From Diphasiastrum complanatum (lineage: Eukaryota; Streptophyta; Lycopodiopsida; Lycopodiales; Lycopodiaceae), in NCBI GenBank assembly GCA_029204225.1, contig CM055098.1, positions 2,977,106 to 3,041,105 of the forward strand: a DNA stretch of 64,000 nt, read 5' to 3'. Made by a program: the position numbers and the translations under genes. The notes below the pieces were generated by a model. The model did not search any database, was not told the DNA's origin, and saw only the letters and a program-made list of their open reading frames with translations. Of the stretch, positions 34,455-45,514 are shown one piece after another (within the stretch, counting starts at the first letter, position 1; each line of letters opens with the position of its first letter).

Positions 34455-34687
34455 AACCGCAATGAAGTAAGGTTACAAGCCGATTCGAATCGGGCCGATT
34501 CGACCAGTTCAAACCGATTCGAACCGGCTAGGCTGGTTCGTACTGGAAAATGGATGTACCAGAAAAAAAAAAATTCCAAAACGTTTTTTTTTGGTTTTCT
34601 TATTTTTGAAAATTTTTTAAACTCTGGTTCGAACCAAAATCCGGTTCGAACTGTTTGAAACGTGGTTCGAGGTTCGAACCGCGATTC
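34455..34687. repeat. Cluster of GATTCGAATC / GGTTCGAACC palindromes
   Basis: At least eight copies or near-copies of the palindromic words lie on both sides of an A/T core (about 34560-34620). The composition mirrors the left end of hAT-3 (27470-27545), so it is interpreted as the ends of a short hAT-type derivative. No exact target duplication was found. Confidence 0.45.
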
Positions 34688-35179
34688 ATGCATCTTTTAG
34701 ACACATTCTCTTTTAAAGGTCCTAATAGTGTTGTTCTACCACCTCCACCATCATTTATCTCAGCTACGTTCACCGAGAGTCGTTTGCGAGAGCAAAAGGC
34801 TCTCAATGTCCGAGTCAGAGGTATTACGAACTCCCATGATGCTGTTGGTGAAGCTAAAAAGTTTCTTGAAGAGAGTCTTCAGCACCACCACAAAGATATG
34901 GACACTGCATGGCGGCCTAAGAAAGATCCAGGTACTCTTGTCATACGTTTTTCATCTGCAACTGGTCGTCATGAAGTGTTAGGGAAGAGATCTACACCAC
35001 GGGGCACCACGATATACCTGGATGAAGACCTTACGTTCATTCAGGTTCAAGAACGGAAAAAAGCAAAACAGGAGGCTCTAATGAATGGAAAGAGATTGAT
35101 CTACAGGGATGGTATCATTCGCTTTGTAGATATTAAACCTGTTGCTATTAATGAGATATCCGAGATTGCTCAGAGTTAG
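34688..35179 (+). CDS. Unknown 163-residue ORF, possible LINE ORF1-like nucleic-acid-binding domain (copy 2)
   Basis: First ATG at 34688 (MHLLDTFSFKGPN). Then REQKALNVRVRGITNSHDAV, AKKFLEESL, DTAWRPKKDPGTLVIRFSS, GTTIYLDEDLTFIQVQERKK and GKRLIYRDGIIRFVDIKPVA. It aligns across its core to copy 1 at 32901 and continues further, with a basic helix and a C-terminal strand pair typical of ORF1-type RNA-binding modules as I recall them. It is uninterrupted although the surroundings are heavily decayed. The original N-terminus may lie upstream: copy 1 has ISSVISATISEEKSRDQ where this copy has PSFISATFTESRLREQ. Function and partner are unknown. Confidence 0.5.
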   Translation: MHLLDTFSFKGPNSVVLPPPPSFISATFTESRLREQKALNVRVRGITNSHDAVGEAKKFLEESLQHHHKDMDTAWRPKKDPGTLVIRFSSATGRHEVLGKRSTPRGTTIYLDEDLTFIQVQERKKAKQEALMNGKRLIYRDGIIRFVDIKPVAINEISEIAQS

Positions 35180-36404
35180 TGAGAGAGTTAGAGCACTGAA
35201 GAGATGCCAGTTGAATCTGTAAATGGTCTTCGTACCATATAATCCTAGATATTATCCTCTTCTTAGTTAGTTTGGTCTGTCTGTTGATCCCAAGGGTCTG
35301 CAGATGAATAAGAGGAAACCATACGCCATGGCGAGACCCTAGCTCTGCTGTTGCATGCTCTGGCTCTGCTGCCTGTGCTCGTCCTCCCCCTCCCCTTGCC
35401 CCTACCTCTGCCTCTCTCTCCTCCTGTGCCCCCCCTTTGGCTGCCCCCACCCCTCTGTCTACATCGACATGTCTGTGTGTCAGGTGGCTGTGATCCTATG
35501 CCATGGGATGGCCCTACCCACTATGATGATGCCTGGCCAATAGCTGCCTGTGATGCTCCACTCCTGTCTACAAAAAGTGAACTCAGCCCCCCCCCCTCCC
35601 AGAACCTCTAGGTCTAAGACACTGAAGAGTCATGTCCTCGTCCAAGGCCAACGTCCAAATCGCCTCACCGATGCGGTCCATGAACTTGTAAATGAGACCG
35701 AGAGTGCACCCCTCACGATCTACCAAGCGTAGAAAGTTTAGACAACTGTTGAGATGTATTTAGCGGCATGGAGCAAGCGTCAAGGAAGATAGCATAGCAA
35801 ATGGAAAAAATTATCCCTCTCTGATCCATGGAAGTGCACACAGGTCATGAATGAGGAGATTTATGCAGTGTGCAGCACACGGTGTCCACACAATGGTGGG
35901 GTGCTCCCTCGTCAGAATCTCTCCCATCTGCTTACAATTCGCGGCATTGTCTGTGACAACATGAACCACATGCTCCACCCCAATGTCAGCAATCACATCT
36001 CTCATAGCCTCCCATATGAAGTCGGCTGTGATGGCTCTACCACCTCGAGTGGCATCCATGCCACGCAGGAAGACTGTGCCAAGCGGGCAAGAAACCAAGA
36101 TATTGATGACGGATCGCTGACGAATGTCGGTCCATCCATCACTCAATATCGTGCATCTATATTTGCCACAAAACACCCATTAGCCACATGCAAAAAGTGT
36201 GGTACTAGCAAAATGGAACCAAAGCAAAGAGTTTCAAGAGATAAAGTACTAACTTCTGCCACGTTGAGCAAATGGAACTCAGCTCTCGCGTAATGGTCTC
36301 CTCTTCCCGACGAAGCATCCTGCCTTGCAATGCCTCTTGCCTAGGAGGCCTCCATGTAGCATCCACTGCTGCAATTTGCGTACAGAGCTCCCTGAATACC
36401 CAAG

Positions 36405-36737
36405 TGTCAGCAACAGCAAAAGAAATGCCGCACTCGTAAAAGAACTGACCAACAAGTCGAGTGCACCAGGCCTGCTGCTCTCTCTGCCAACCACATCGGT
36501 CAAGAGTCTGTTGTCTAGGCCTGACCCCTCTCTGCTGCACATAGGGCGCTCGTGGTCTAGCACGCCCACTGGATGGGTGAGCTGTGGGTGTGTCAGCAAC
36601 AGCAAAAGAAATGCCGCACTTGTAAAAGAACTGACCAACAAGTCGAGTGCACCGGGCCTGCTGCTCACTCTGCCAACCCGCATCGGTCAAGAGTCTGCTG
36701 TCTAGGCCTGACCCCTCTCTGCTGCACATAGGGGGAT
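36405..36737 (-). repeat. 186-bp direct duplication inside the hAT-2 linker
   Basis: tgtcagcaacagcaaaagaa starts at 36405 and again at 36591. The two copies stay nearly identical for about 145 bp. A period of 186 bp equals 62 codons, so the ORF stays open across both. hAT-1 has a single copy. Confidence 0.9.
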
Positions 36738-36839
36738 CGTCCTGGAGGTGTGTCAACATGCTCATTTGATGCTCGTGGCTTTGATCTAGGCCCTGTTGCT
36801 GCGGATGGAATTGGAGTGGCCTCGCTTGGACCATGCACT

Positions 36840-37239
36840 TGAAGATTTACAAGACCTAGCTATGGAGTATCTTAACTCAGATGCTGGATCAACTATGAAA
36901 GCTTGAGAAAACTTGGCTATGGAAATATCACACACAAGGAGAATTGCATGACCATCTCACAAACTCAAAAGTCTCAAGAAGAAATGAATTGCTAGAGAGA
37001 GAGAGGAGGGCGTGGGTCCTCCAAATCCCTTGTGAGGCAAACACCTCCTTTACATGCATGGAAAGTCTAGGTGTCAACCATAGGAGTGAGCTACTTGGCC
37101 AAGTGGGCCACTTGCACTGATTTACATAACTTAACAAAAGGGGGGGTCTCATGCATTTAATTAAAACATGCCCCATGAGTTATGTACAACTTAACTAATG
37201 CTTAGCCAAAAGGGGTAAAATAGGCATTACTCTTCAATA
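36840..37239. mobile_element. LTR-like insertion (possible solo LTR), 400 bp, with 5-bp target duplication
   Basis: hAT-1 reads continuously here, but hAT-2 is broken by 400 bp flanked by gcact at 36835-36839 and 37240-37244. The insert begins TGAAGATTTAC and ends ACTCTTCAATA, with no ORF. A 5-bp duplication and this length suit a solo LTR left by recombination between the two LTRs of an element. The right end is not the usual CA, so a different element class is possible. Confidence 0.6.
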
Positions 37240-37536
37240 GCACTGCACCTAAACCATGCCCAGAACGTGATGTACTAGGCCCTGCACCTGTACTAGGCCT
37301 TGCCCGTGATGTACTAGGCCCTGCACCCGTAATAGGCCCTGTCTGCCTACCATCGGGCCCGTACATGTCCATCAACCTCTGCACCTCCTCATCAGGAGTC
37401 CTGGGGCAATCAGATATGCCCAATGCCCGCCCATCTGGCCCTCTGAGCCGCAGTAAGTGAGCCCTAACCCTGGTGAGTGATCTTGTGAAGAGCCCACCAC
37501 AATGCAAGCATCTCCATCTGCGGACTCTTGTGCCAT

Positions 37537-38224
37537 GCATCCGCCTATATGATCAACCTCAGCCCGAATCTGCGGTGATTTGGAGGTTCATGACGATGCC
37601 TTCGGCGATAGCTAGCGGTTTGCTTCGGTCAGTGGTCTTCGCAAATAACCGTAGGGTTGGCTCCTTTGGTGCCTTGGCGATTCTGTCGGTCCCTAAGGTG
37701 GATCCTTGCGGTGGCTTGGGCGGTGTCTTGGCGGTTCTTTGCGATGCGTCATTGCCTTTGCATGTAGACCGCACGGACGGTGGTCTGGCGGTTTGTTGCC
37801 TTCGCATGTAGAACGCAAGTGTTGCCTTTGGCGGTAGTCAGGCGGTCCGTTATAGATTGCATATGGACCGCATATGAACCACAAAATGGTTTATTTCAAG
37901 TTGAAGTCATTAAAGATGGCCAGGTCTTCAATGTACCTCAAAAAATGACATTCGAATGTAGAAATTTATTAGGAATGGTTACCCTTTGATCCAGTTTTCG
38001 GACTGTGAGCAGAAACCCGTGTATTTTTTGCAGGTGCTGCAGTCTGTGTCCAGAAACATGACCAAATATGTAGGTAGCAACACAGAATTTCATAATTCCT
38101 GCAGGTATAAGATGAGCAGACATAAAACCAAAATAGGTTGCATCTTATCCTAGATGAATGATCAAAAATGTGCAGGAAGAGTCTTGAATAAATTATATCA
38201 GCAAGGAATAAACTGTGGGCTTAA
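37537..38224. other. No gene seen; GC-rich GGCGGT-repeat patch in hAT-2
   Basis: 37560-37860 is locally GC-rich with repeated cttggcggt/ggcggtttg words, unlike the rest of hAT-2 and absent from hAT-1, so it was probably inserted. 37870-38220 is AT-rich with no recognisable ORF. Confidence 0.4.
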
Positions 38225-38504
38225 TCTCCAACAGAAAGGTGGTCTAGAGCCAAACTTCGCTCAATTTGGTTGCCTACCGCTCAATGTCAACACCTGTAAA
38301 AAACCATGCCTACACTTACCAAAAATTAGAAATCGATGGTTTTGCTCCCCACGAAGCTCAAATCCCCCTGGCACCGTGTGCACCACCTCCGAAATGCTGA
38401 GCATATGCCTGCTGACTATTTACACACGATCATCTGCCTCCGATAGCCCACTGTAGAACAATTTACCTCCTCCATGGCTGGCACGTTTTTGGCCGCGAGG
38501 AGGT

Positions 38505-38506
<2 letters not shown>

Positions 38507-38552
<46 letters not shown>
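38507..38552. repeat. (TA)n microsatellite
   Basis: Uninterrupted AT dinucleotides close to the right end of hAT-2. Confidence 0.97.
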
Positions 38553-38556
<4 letters not shown>

Positions 38557-38614
38557 TTTTTTCAATTCACGTTTCTATGTCAGAAACGCGTTTCTATGCA
38601 ACTATGGCTGAAAT

Positions 38615-38815
38615 TGAGAGTAAGTTCTTGATGCTTGGTACATACAGCACATCCTTTGTCTCCAATCTTTCCTGAAGGTAGTTGAACATGTACTTTTTCA
38701 ACTCCCTTTATATCATTGTTATAGAATTGAAAATAGAGATAGAAAGGATCGTTAAATCGAGGTTCCTGGTTTACCAACCTAGGAATCCTCGATGGTCTTC
38801 TACAACTCAAAATAG
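38615..38815 (-). pseudogene. Element D protease, C-terminal part
   Basis: The minus-strand reading is NNDIKGVEKVHVQLPSGK, then HQELTLNFS, the end of a copia protease. It leads directly into the hAT-2 target duplication and resumes at 32028 as SAIAKQY. The protease start is at 39760-39840, on the far side of an unresolved insertion. Confidence 0.7.
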
Positions 38816-39589
38816 ATCAAAATTAGCAACATGCAATCAACATGCAAGCAATCGTGGAAACATGCAAGCAATATGAAGATTTCTAGAGGTATGCATGCAA
38901 CATGCATGGACTAGTACTTGCACATGCAAACGGAAATGGCTAGCAAATTGTAATTTTGTCGACATGCAATGAATAGATCAAACTTTCGAAGTTATCGGAT
39001 CTGCTGTCTATGGAGGGCAGCAAGCAAGATGAAGAGGATGCGAGCAGAAATTTGCATGAAACTTCCGTCAGAAACTTGCTACACAAACTTAAATGATAGT
39101 ATATGCTGTAAGGAGCATTCTAACATCATTAATCCTGGAAATTGCTCTTCCAATTGGGTCGATTGGATCACGAATGCTTGCTGTCCATGAATTTCCAGCA
39201 AGAAGAACTTTACATTAGCAAGAATACAAAGCAATAAATCAGATCGAACAAGACACCAATCTAGGATAGCATTACACTAGCATTAATTAGCAAGAGATTC
39301 TACCACAAAAACAAATCACAAGAGCATATGTGAGAAGAAATCTCTCTCTCCAATAGTGCGCCCATCTAGGAGGAGGAGGTATCATTTATAGATTGGAAAC
39401 AAATGATATGTGATGTACATGGCTTGCACAAGATAGCTAGGAAAATGGATCTTGACAATTTCTAGCTCAAGATTGATGAATATTTTTCACTCAAATGGAT
39501 GTGCCAAAAGTAGGTGAAATAGGTGTCCCACATGCTAAGCATGCACTTTCCCTTTTCATGCAATGATTCCTTGGTCCACAAGTTTCCTA
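38816..39589. other. Unresolved insertion of about 0.7 kb in element D's protease; no gene
   Basis: Splits two halves of one copia protease. It contains ATGCAAGCAAT-type repeats (38830-38910) and LTR-like promoter DNA (about 39340-39400), but target duplication and ends could not be matched. Confidence 0.4.
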
Positions 39590-40761
39590 TATAGGAAAAA
39601 TGCGCCCTCCTACAACATGAGAAAATTCATATAGTTCCAACATATAGTTGGTAGCATGTAAAATTGCCCCTAACTTTGAGAGAATACAACGCAAATTAAA
39701 ATTGCATGGCGCTAAACATACATGGTGAAATTGATCATTTGATCCATCATCTAGTTCTTGTTCTTGAAAACTAGATAACCAATCTCGCCTAGGTGTCATA
39801 TGTTTTGATATACCTGAATCAATAAACCAATATTCCTCTTCCATTCAAAAGTCACCTGAAGATATTGATGCGAACACAACTCATCATAATCGTCAAGACC
39901 TAAAGCAATTAATCTTTGTAGTAAGTCCTTCTTCAGCAAAATTTCCATCCTGCTTCTTCTTGAACTAGTTTTTCTAGCAGTTCTTTGTTTAGTGCCCTGG
40001 CTTTAAGCAAATAAAGCAATTTCCTTTCCCATTTGCTTTCTTCCATCTTCAGGTTGATTTGATTGATTTTCTTGTTGATCCTGCTACTTCTTCCTCCCTT
40101 TGTTCTTTTCCCCTTTGCCACCTTTCTTGGAACTTTGCCCTTGCTTCTTTGCTAAGAACACCTACTCCTTGAAATCGTCCCTGTTAACAAGATTTTGTTG
40201 TCTCATTTCCTCCTGTAGCAGTATTGCATTCAACTCATCAAAAGAAGGTCTTGTCTCCCGTAAAGACAACATCATAACATAGTTTTGATAGGCCAAAGGT
40301 AAACTATCAAGTATGATGGATACCAAAACTGAATCCGAGATACCTTTTCCAATTGAAATAAGTTGTCCTCTTAGATCTTTCACTCGAGTAAAGTAATTCG
40401 TTACCGATTCACGTGTACCCATTTTCAATGTATGTAGCTTATTAGTTAAGAACAAAATTTAAGATTGATTTACAGTCTCGTATAAATTCTTTAGAATATA
40501 TCAAGCCTCCTTGGGTCTAGCAACATCCCTGATGTGAGAAATAATCATATATTTAACAGACGAGTTAATAACATGATGAGCTTTTCTCCTCCGCTTCAGA
40601 TACTCTCGCAACTCCCTGTTTGTAGTTGGAGGTATCTCAACATTTGTGACAATGTCCCAATATTCTCGATCCTAGTTTTGCATCTTGAACTTCAAGATGC
40701 TAAAGTTTGTACCATCTAGCTTATTAGATTCTGGTAACGCAGCATCATTCACTCCTGCCAT
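39590..40761 (-). pseudogene. Element D Gag and protease start
   Basis: ATG at 40761 gives MAGVNDAALPESNKLDGTNF. Gag continues with several stops and shifts: REYLKRRRKAHHVI, LKNLYETVNQS, LHTLKMGTRESVTNYFTRVK, VSIILDSLPLAYQNYVMML and LNAILLQEEMRQ. The protease follows at about 39840 with YWFIDSGISKHMTPRRDWL, keeping the D-S-G triad. The zinc-knuckle region (about 39900-40050) is frameshifted and its cysteines are hard to place. Confidence 0.82.
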
Positions 40762-40955
40762 TGTCAAACAATAATATCGATCTGTAGCAACTTTTTTTGG
40801 ACGATCTGATCTCCTCCTAGAAGATACACGTTGTCCTCATAACAAAGTTGACTCCACATGCAATTAACTCTCCTTCAATAATCCGATTGCACACCTGCAA
40901 AAACAATCTCTCTTCCTCCCGTAGAACCTTGATAGCTTCCAAGATCAAGAAGCTA

Positions 40956-40967
40956 GCTCTAATACCA
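40956..40967 (-). other. Primer-binding site of element D
   Basis: The reverse complement TGGTATTAGAGC abuts the LTR. Confidence 0.8.
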
Positions 40968-41336
40968 TGTTGGAATTTGATGCCCAAATTCAAGATAGGA
41001 ATGAACTAATTATATTAAGCACTCACACACACCAATCAGGATCAACACAAGAGATTACAGAGAACTTAGATTAATTGAAGAATGAGCATAGCCTCTACAA
41101 TGGAATGAATGGAGGTACGCCAGCCCTCTATTTTGGGTAAAGACCCTTATCAATTTTGTAAGTGAAAAATCATGCTCTATTCTAGAACTACTGCGCCCTC
41201 CTACATGCAAGACTAATTAACTTGACTCTAGGACTTTGACTTTGATATACTAAAAATAAAAATGGCCCCTAAAATAGCTCATAGCTATCATGGCCAAACC
41301 GACATTAGGGGTGCAAATAGACATTAATTTCTAACA
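40968..41336 (-). repeat. 5' LTR of element D, 369 bp
   Basis: TG..CA ends (TGTTGGAATTTGATG on the plus strand, ending TTTCTAACA), PBS on the inner side, gag downstream in the minus sense. Related to element C's LTR. Confidence 0.8.
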
Positions 41337-41339
41337 CAT

Positions 41340-41640
41340 AGTATATCGATGCTTAATAGTTATCTTGTTGAGGCCTCAATAATCCACACATGTATGCCAA
41401 GACTCATCCTTCTTTTTTACTAGAAAAGCGAGGCAAAAGGTGAGAAGCTAGGTTTGATTTGCCCATGTGCAAGATAATCCTCTAGCATCTTCCCCACCTC
41501 CTCTTCCTCTCTCAAACTCATTCTATAAAGTGGTCTATTTACAGGACAAAATCCGAGAATAAGCTCAATCTTGTTTTCAACATTTCTAGTAGGCGGTAAT
41601 GCAGATGGCAAAATCATGTAAGATTTGCAAACTCACTTAA
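41340..41640 (-). pseudogene. Ty3-gypsy reverse transcriptase, N-terminal fragment
   Basis: NKIELILGFCPVNRPLYRMS, then MLEDYLAHGQIKPSFSPF, then a damaged KKDESWHTCVDY with GLNKITIKHRY ending at the D LTR. This is the start of a gypsy RT. The catalytic part, beyond element D, was not found at the other end. Confidence 0.8.
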
Positions 41641-41823
41641 TTTCATGGTCTAGGTTAGCTGAAATATTGTCGTGCACCTACGACATGCTACTCTCACTAG
41701 TACTAGTAGTCATACCCAGCAAAAAACAAACATGCATTCACAGCTTACCTTACGCAACTGTGTAGCTGAGACCATTGGTCCTGGAGGCACCCACGGATGG
41801 AATGAAAACCACCATCCTGAAAC

Positions 41824-42360
41824 TCATACATACACATGAGTATCCCAGGCTATGTAAGGCTTCTGCATCACGTGCCAACACATTCCCAGAACGATATCAA
41901 AGCATGCCAAACGAGTTATCTCAAAATCCAACTCCTCAGAATCACTTTGAATAGTTAAGGGCATACTCACAACCCTCGTGTCCCTAATTTCCGTACCCTT
42001 TCCATGAGCCATCTCAACTATGTACTGGTTGGACAATTGTGTGCTCACTCTTAACTTCTTAACAAGAGTTGAATTAATAACACTATGCAAAAACCCAATG
42101 TCAAATAGAACTAGAATATCTCTTCCACAAAGTTGTCTATGCATAACTATCAAAGAAAGTATTGTACAATGCCAATTTTCCTTACCTTTCCACTTAGCAA
42201 CTTCATATTTATCACTTTTCATAGGTAATCTGTTGCCATCTGCCTGTCCAACTTCATCACCATCATTGATCTCACTGAATTTCGAGAACCAATCTCTCCT
42301 TGAGGTCATTTGTTTCGTGGCTTTGCTATTAGTATACCATATGTTATCAAAATCATCACT
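41824..42360 (-). pseudogene. Copia/gypsy chimeric protease segment
   Basis: From the right the sequence is copia protease (IWYTNSKATKQMTSRRDWFS; the catalytic D-S-G is now N-S-K). Within one open frame it changes to gypsy protease (CGRDILVLFDIGFLHSVI, then CFDIVLGMCWHV; active-site D-I-G). Two retrotransposon classes are thus joined in a single 161-codon ORF (41824-42309). Both active sites are impaired. Confidence 0.65.
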
Positions 42361-42431
42361 TGATCACAAGGCTGCAAGAAACATATTCAATGTTCCTTCC
42401 TCATTATTGCATTGATTTATTTAGTACTCGG

Positions 42432-42960
42432 CTAGCCATTATTCTCTCTTTTGTTGTAGATTTTTTGTCGTTCCCAATGTTGTGGCTTCTGGCAATACCT
42501 ACATGAGCCCTTCTTCCTCGCATTGAATTGCCTCGTCTCCAATTCAATGATGTTCCGGATCGCCCTTTCCAGAAATGGCAAATGTGCCGCTTTAATAATT
42601 ACTACTTCTTGACATAAATCCACCTTTATTGCCTTTACTGCCTCTACCTCTTGTTGCTAAGGCATGATCCAATACCCACTTTCTCTTATTCAGGTTCTCT
42701 CGTTTTTGCTCTTTCTATGATAGCAATCCAGCTAACTCTTCATGGGTAGGGAGTCTCACGCTCGTCAAAATGCTCGTTACAAAGGTCTGATACGAATCAG
42801 ATAGACTATTTAATGGCGATTGCGCAATTTCTTTTTCGTCACTCCTTTCCCAACTGCTACGATAACGCCTAATTTCGCTGGTTGAAGAGGACCTGGGCAC
42901 CAGAGGAAACACCCTTTTACATTGTGCTACAACACTTGTTTGCCATGCGATCCATTCCAT
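42432..42960 (-). pseudogene. Ty1-copia Gag C-terminal part with zinc-knuckle remnant
   Basis: 42715-42960 has LNSLSDSYQTFVTSILTSVR and LPTHEELAGLL, the conserved end of copia Gag. 42432-42623 has CRYCQKPQHWERQK, a CCHC knuckle that has lost its last cysteine. It belongs with the copia protease at 42260-42360. Confidence 0.75.
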
Positions 42961-44939
42961 TTTAGAGATAGCTATGGAGCCCCATTTCCAGCCTGTTTGG
43001 TTGTGATCGTCGTTTTCAATGATCCTTGTTGCTGTGAAAACCTACAATGGCGGTTGTCCTTCAGCAAGTGATCTGAACAAGCTTGTTATCATTGATTTTC
43101 AAGGAGAAATGGCTTTTCTTTCTCCAAACTTTTTCCAAAACCACCTCCAAGACTTAGAATTAGAGAACATACTTAAACTTTCTCCATTCTCTAATAGATT
43201 TCTTGCAGTCTGAAGCTGTAAGTAGGTCTATCCTGCCTATAGGCTCTGTGGTGACTTGTATCATTAATTTTGGTTGAGAAATGAAGATTCTACCTCAAGT
43301 TCACCTCGAAAATGGCAAGAACCCATAGAAAAGTGGAAAAGTCCGTAAGTCTCTCTATCATTGTCCAAATCTGACACCCTGTCTGATCTTGCACAAATCT
43401 TTGTCTAATTGAGCTCTTGTTCCTATGCACTAAACAATGCTAGCGCACAAACCAATTGACGTGGTCTTCTCTTCACTTATGCTCAGTTCTCTTTTGAGGG
43501 ACTTTCTCACCTCAAATTGTACCTCTCTGCAAGCTTTATTCCTTTCACAGGCTCTTCAAGATCGAAGTAGCTTTGATAGCACGTCGAAAGTTCTCCAGAC
43601 ATATCTGACAAGAGCAAGATTAAACACACAGGAGATTGAAGAGAAATATCACACACTGATTGATTCCTAGAGGGAGAGGAATGAAAATTACTCATTGTAT
43701 AATTCAGTGCTTGCCAAAAACCTATAATCCAAAAGGCCTATCAGATTTTTTATTCACCTACCAAGAAAATATTAGTTGGTTCTCATAACCTACATGTTTG
43801 AGCCCTTATAGTTTATGAGCTCATTAAATATTATTCTATAGGTTTTCATTTTCACATGATTTTAGAAATAATTAGTTTGGCTCTAGGCTTTGATACATTT
43901 TTGAGTGGCCTATAATGAAGATATAACAAAGTACATGCCATTTTACAAAGATCATACAAGTATTTCTTAATCATTATTAAGTTCTAATATATATCAAAAT
44001 GTACTATTTTAAAATTGTGATATTGATTATTGCATCACCCTAATTCTCTGCATTTTCTAGCTGTTGTCGGTATTTTTTAAATCTTGCCTTCCAAACCCTA
44101 CATCTCAATTTGCTAGCTGGCAAAATATTACAAATTTACATTAATAAATCATTTTATTGACTTAATAAAGCTATGTAATCTTAAGCTCTATATGAATTGA
44201 CCTACTTTACTACACCTAAATTTCCTCCATTTGAAAACAATAAACAAAAAATTTCTCGCATTTCAGAAAAGTTGTCTATTTTTTGAAAGTCAACTTAATG
44301 TAAGGTTTTCATGAAGTCAATTTTTGGAGAAAGATGTTGGCTCCATTCCTATACTTTGCCGGCTTTCCTAAACACTGACCCAAAGTTTGAATCAATAAAA
44401 ATCTTAATGAAAAAGGATAAACGCCTTATTAGGCTTTGTATAAAAATTTGAGCCCGTCTCCTTAGAGAATCAGTAGGCTTTTGGCCAATGAGCTGCTAAA
44501 AAAAGCCTACAATTTTTTTTACTAGGTTTTGTGTTAAGCTGAAAAAAAAGTTTTCTGCAAAGCACTGATTGTATTCTAACAGTTCTTAGGCTTCCTTGTC
44601 CTTGGTGGCTTAGACCAATTTGAAATTACAAAAATCTTTCATTTAATCTTGACCCTTTTTGAAGGATGCTTTTATGACTCACTACTAATATGTGAAGTCT
44701 ATACCACACTTTGCCATAGTCGCCTTGGATTTTCGTGCTTTATTACGACAAGGGTTTGACTTCTTGTAGAGTCCTGATTGCTAGGCAACTTTACAACCCT
44801 TAGGAGCTTGCTCATTACAACTCCTGTTTTGTGCTTACCCAAATTTGACCACAGTATATTGTAGAGACAAATGCTAGTGTAGTGTGAGACAAGACAAGGT
44901 GTTATAGGCTATGAATCCTGATGCCTATGTACTAACAAC
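42961..44939. other. No gene supported in about 2 kb
   Basis: Short ORFs (43019-43213, 43437-43670) show no motif. Mostly AT-rich DNA of unknown origin. Confidence 0.45.
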
Positions 44940-45145
44940 ACCTGATGCGATGTCAATTTGCCAATTTGCAGCTCTATCGTATTCATTTTGATATTTACGC
45001 TGACCATCAATCCCTACATTATCTATATACACAAAAGGACACCAGTGACTGCCAGTTCTGTTGGTTTCATATTTTACAAACATTCCATTTTGACATTCAT
45101 GAAAAATCAGAAAAGCACTGTAGCATTGATGCTCTATCATGACTA
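44940..45145 (+). pseudogene. Ty3-gypsy RNase H fragment
   Basis: FDIYADHQSLHYLYTQKD, then FHFDIHEKSEKHCSIDALS: the gypsy RNase H tail (TDHKSL, then a DIxYxPGKxNxxADALS-type ending), with some residues lost. About 65 codons, isolated. Confidence 0.75.
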
Positions 45146-45514
45146 ACCTTCTTACATGTTTGCCTTAACTATTGCTACGCTTCCTTGTCTCAATACTTCA
45201 GATCTTCTTCCATTTTTCATCAATTTATGGTGCTGAATAATCAGTCACGAATGCTTTTGTATATTTATAATTGCTGCCTGTATGTCATAAGTGTTTTCAG
45301 TTGTCCTTTACTGTCACAAGAGATTGGCCTTATATGTCACACTTGCCTCATGAATGAAGTTTGATAGCTTCATTGGGGTCCTTTGAAATTGATATATTTG
45401 AGCTCATCTTGCCAGGATCAATGTTCTTAAGCAGCAAGGCTAGATGATGACTATACCTTCAGTTGGCCAACGACTTTGTGGAAATGAAGCGAGTCATGTA
45501 TTCATTTGAGAATC

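Larger units (their letters stand above)
35287..37536 (-). pseudogene. hAT-2 transposase, deleted and frameshifted
   Basis: Close paralogue of hAT-1. BED finger (WRCLHCGGLFTRSLTRVRAH, about 37520-37455); Ser/Pro linker with an in-frame 186-bp duplication (36405-36737); DUF659 region ILSDGWTDIRQRSVINILVS, VVTDNAANCKQMGEIL, WTPCAAHCINLLIHDL (36176-35811). The C-terminal catalytic and dimerisation exons between about 35810 and 35600 are deleted. Only the 3' tail (35287-35600, similar to 20449-20760) remains. A 400-bp LTR-like insertion (36840-37239) interrupts the linker. No function is possible from this copy. Confidence 0.85.

Noticed and set aside
38816-39589. Solo LTR in the protease of element D
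   Set aside because: The protease is clearly interrupted, but no matching 5-bp duplication or TG..CA pair could be assigned.
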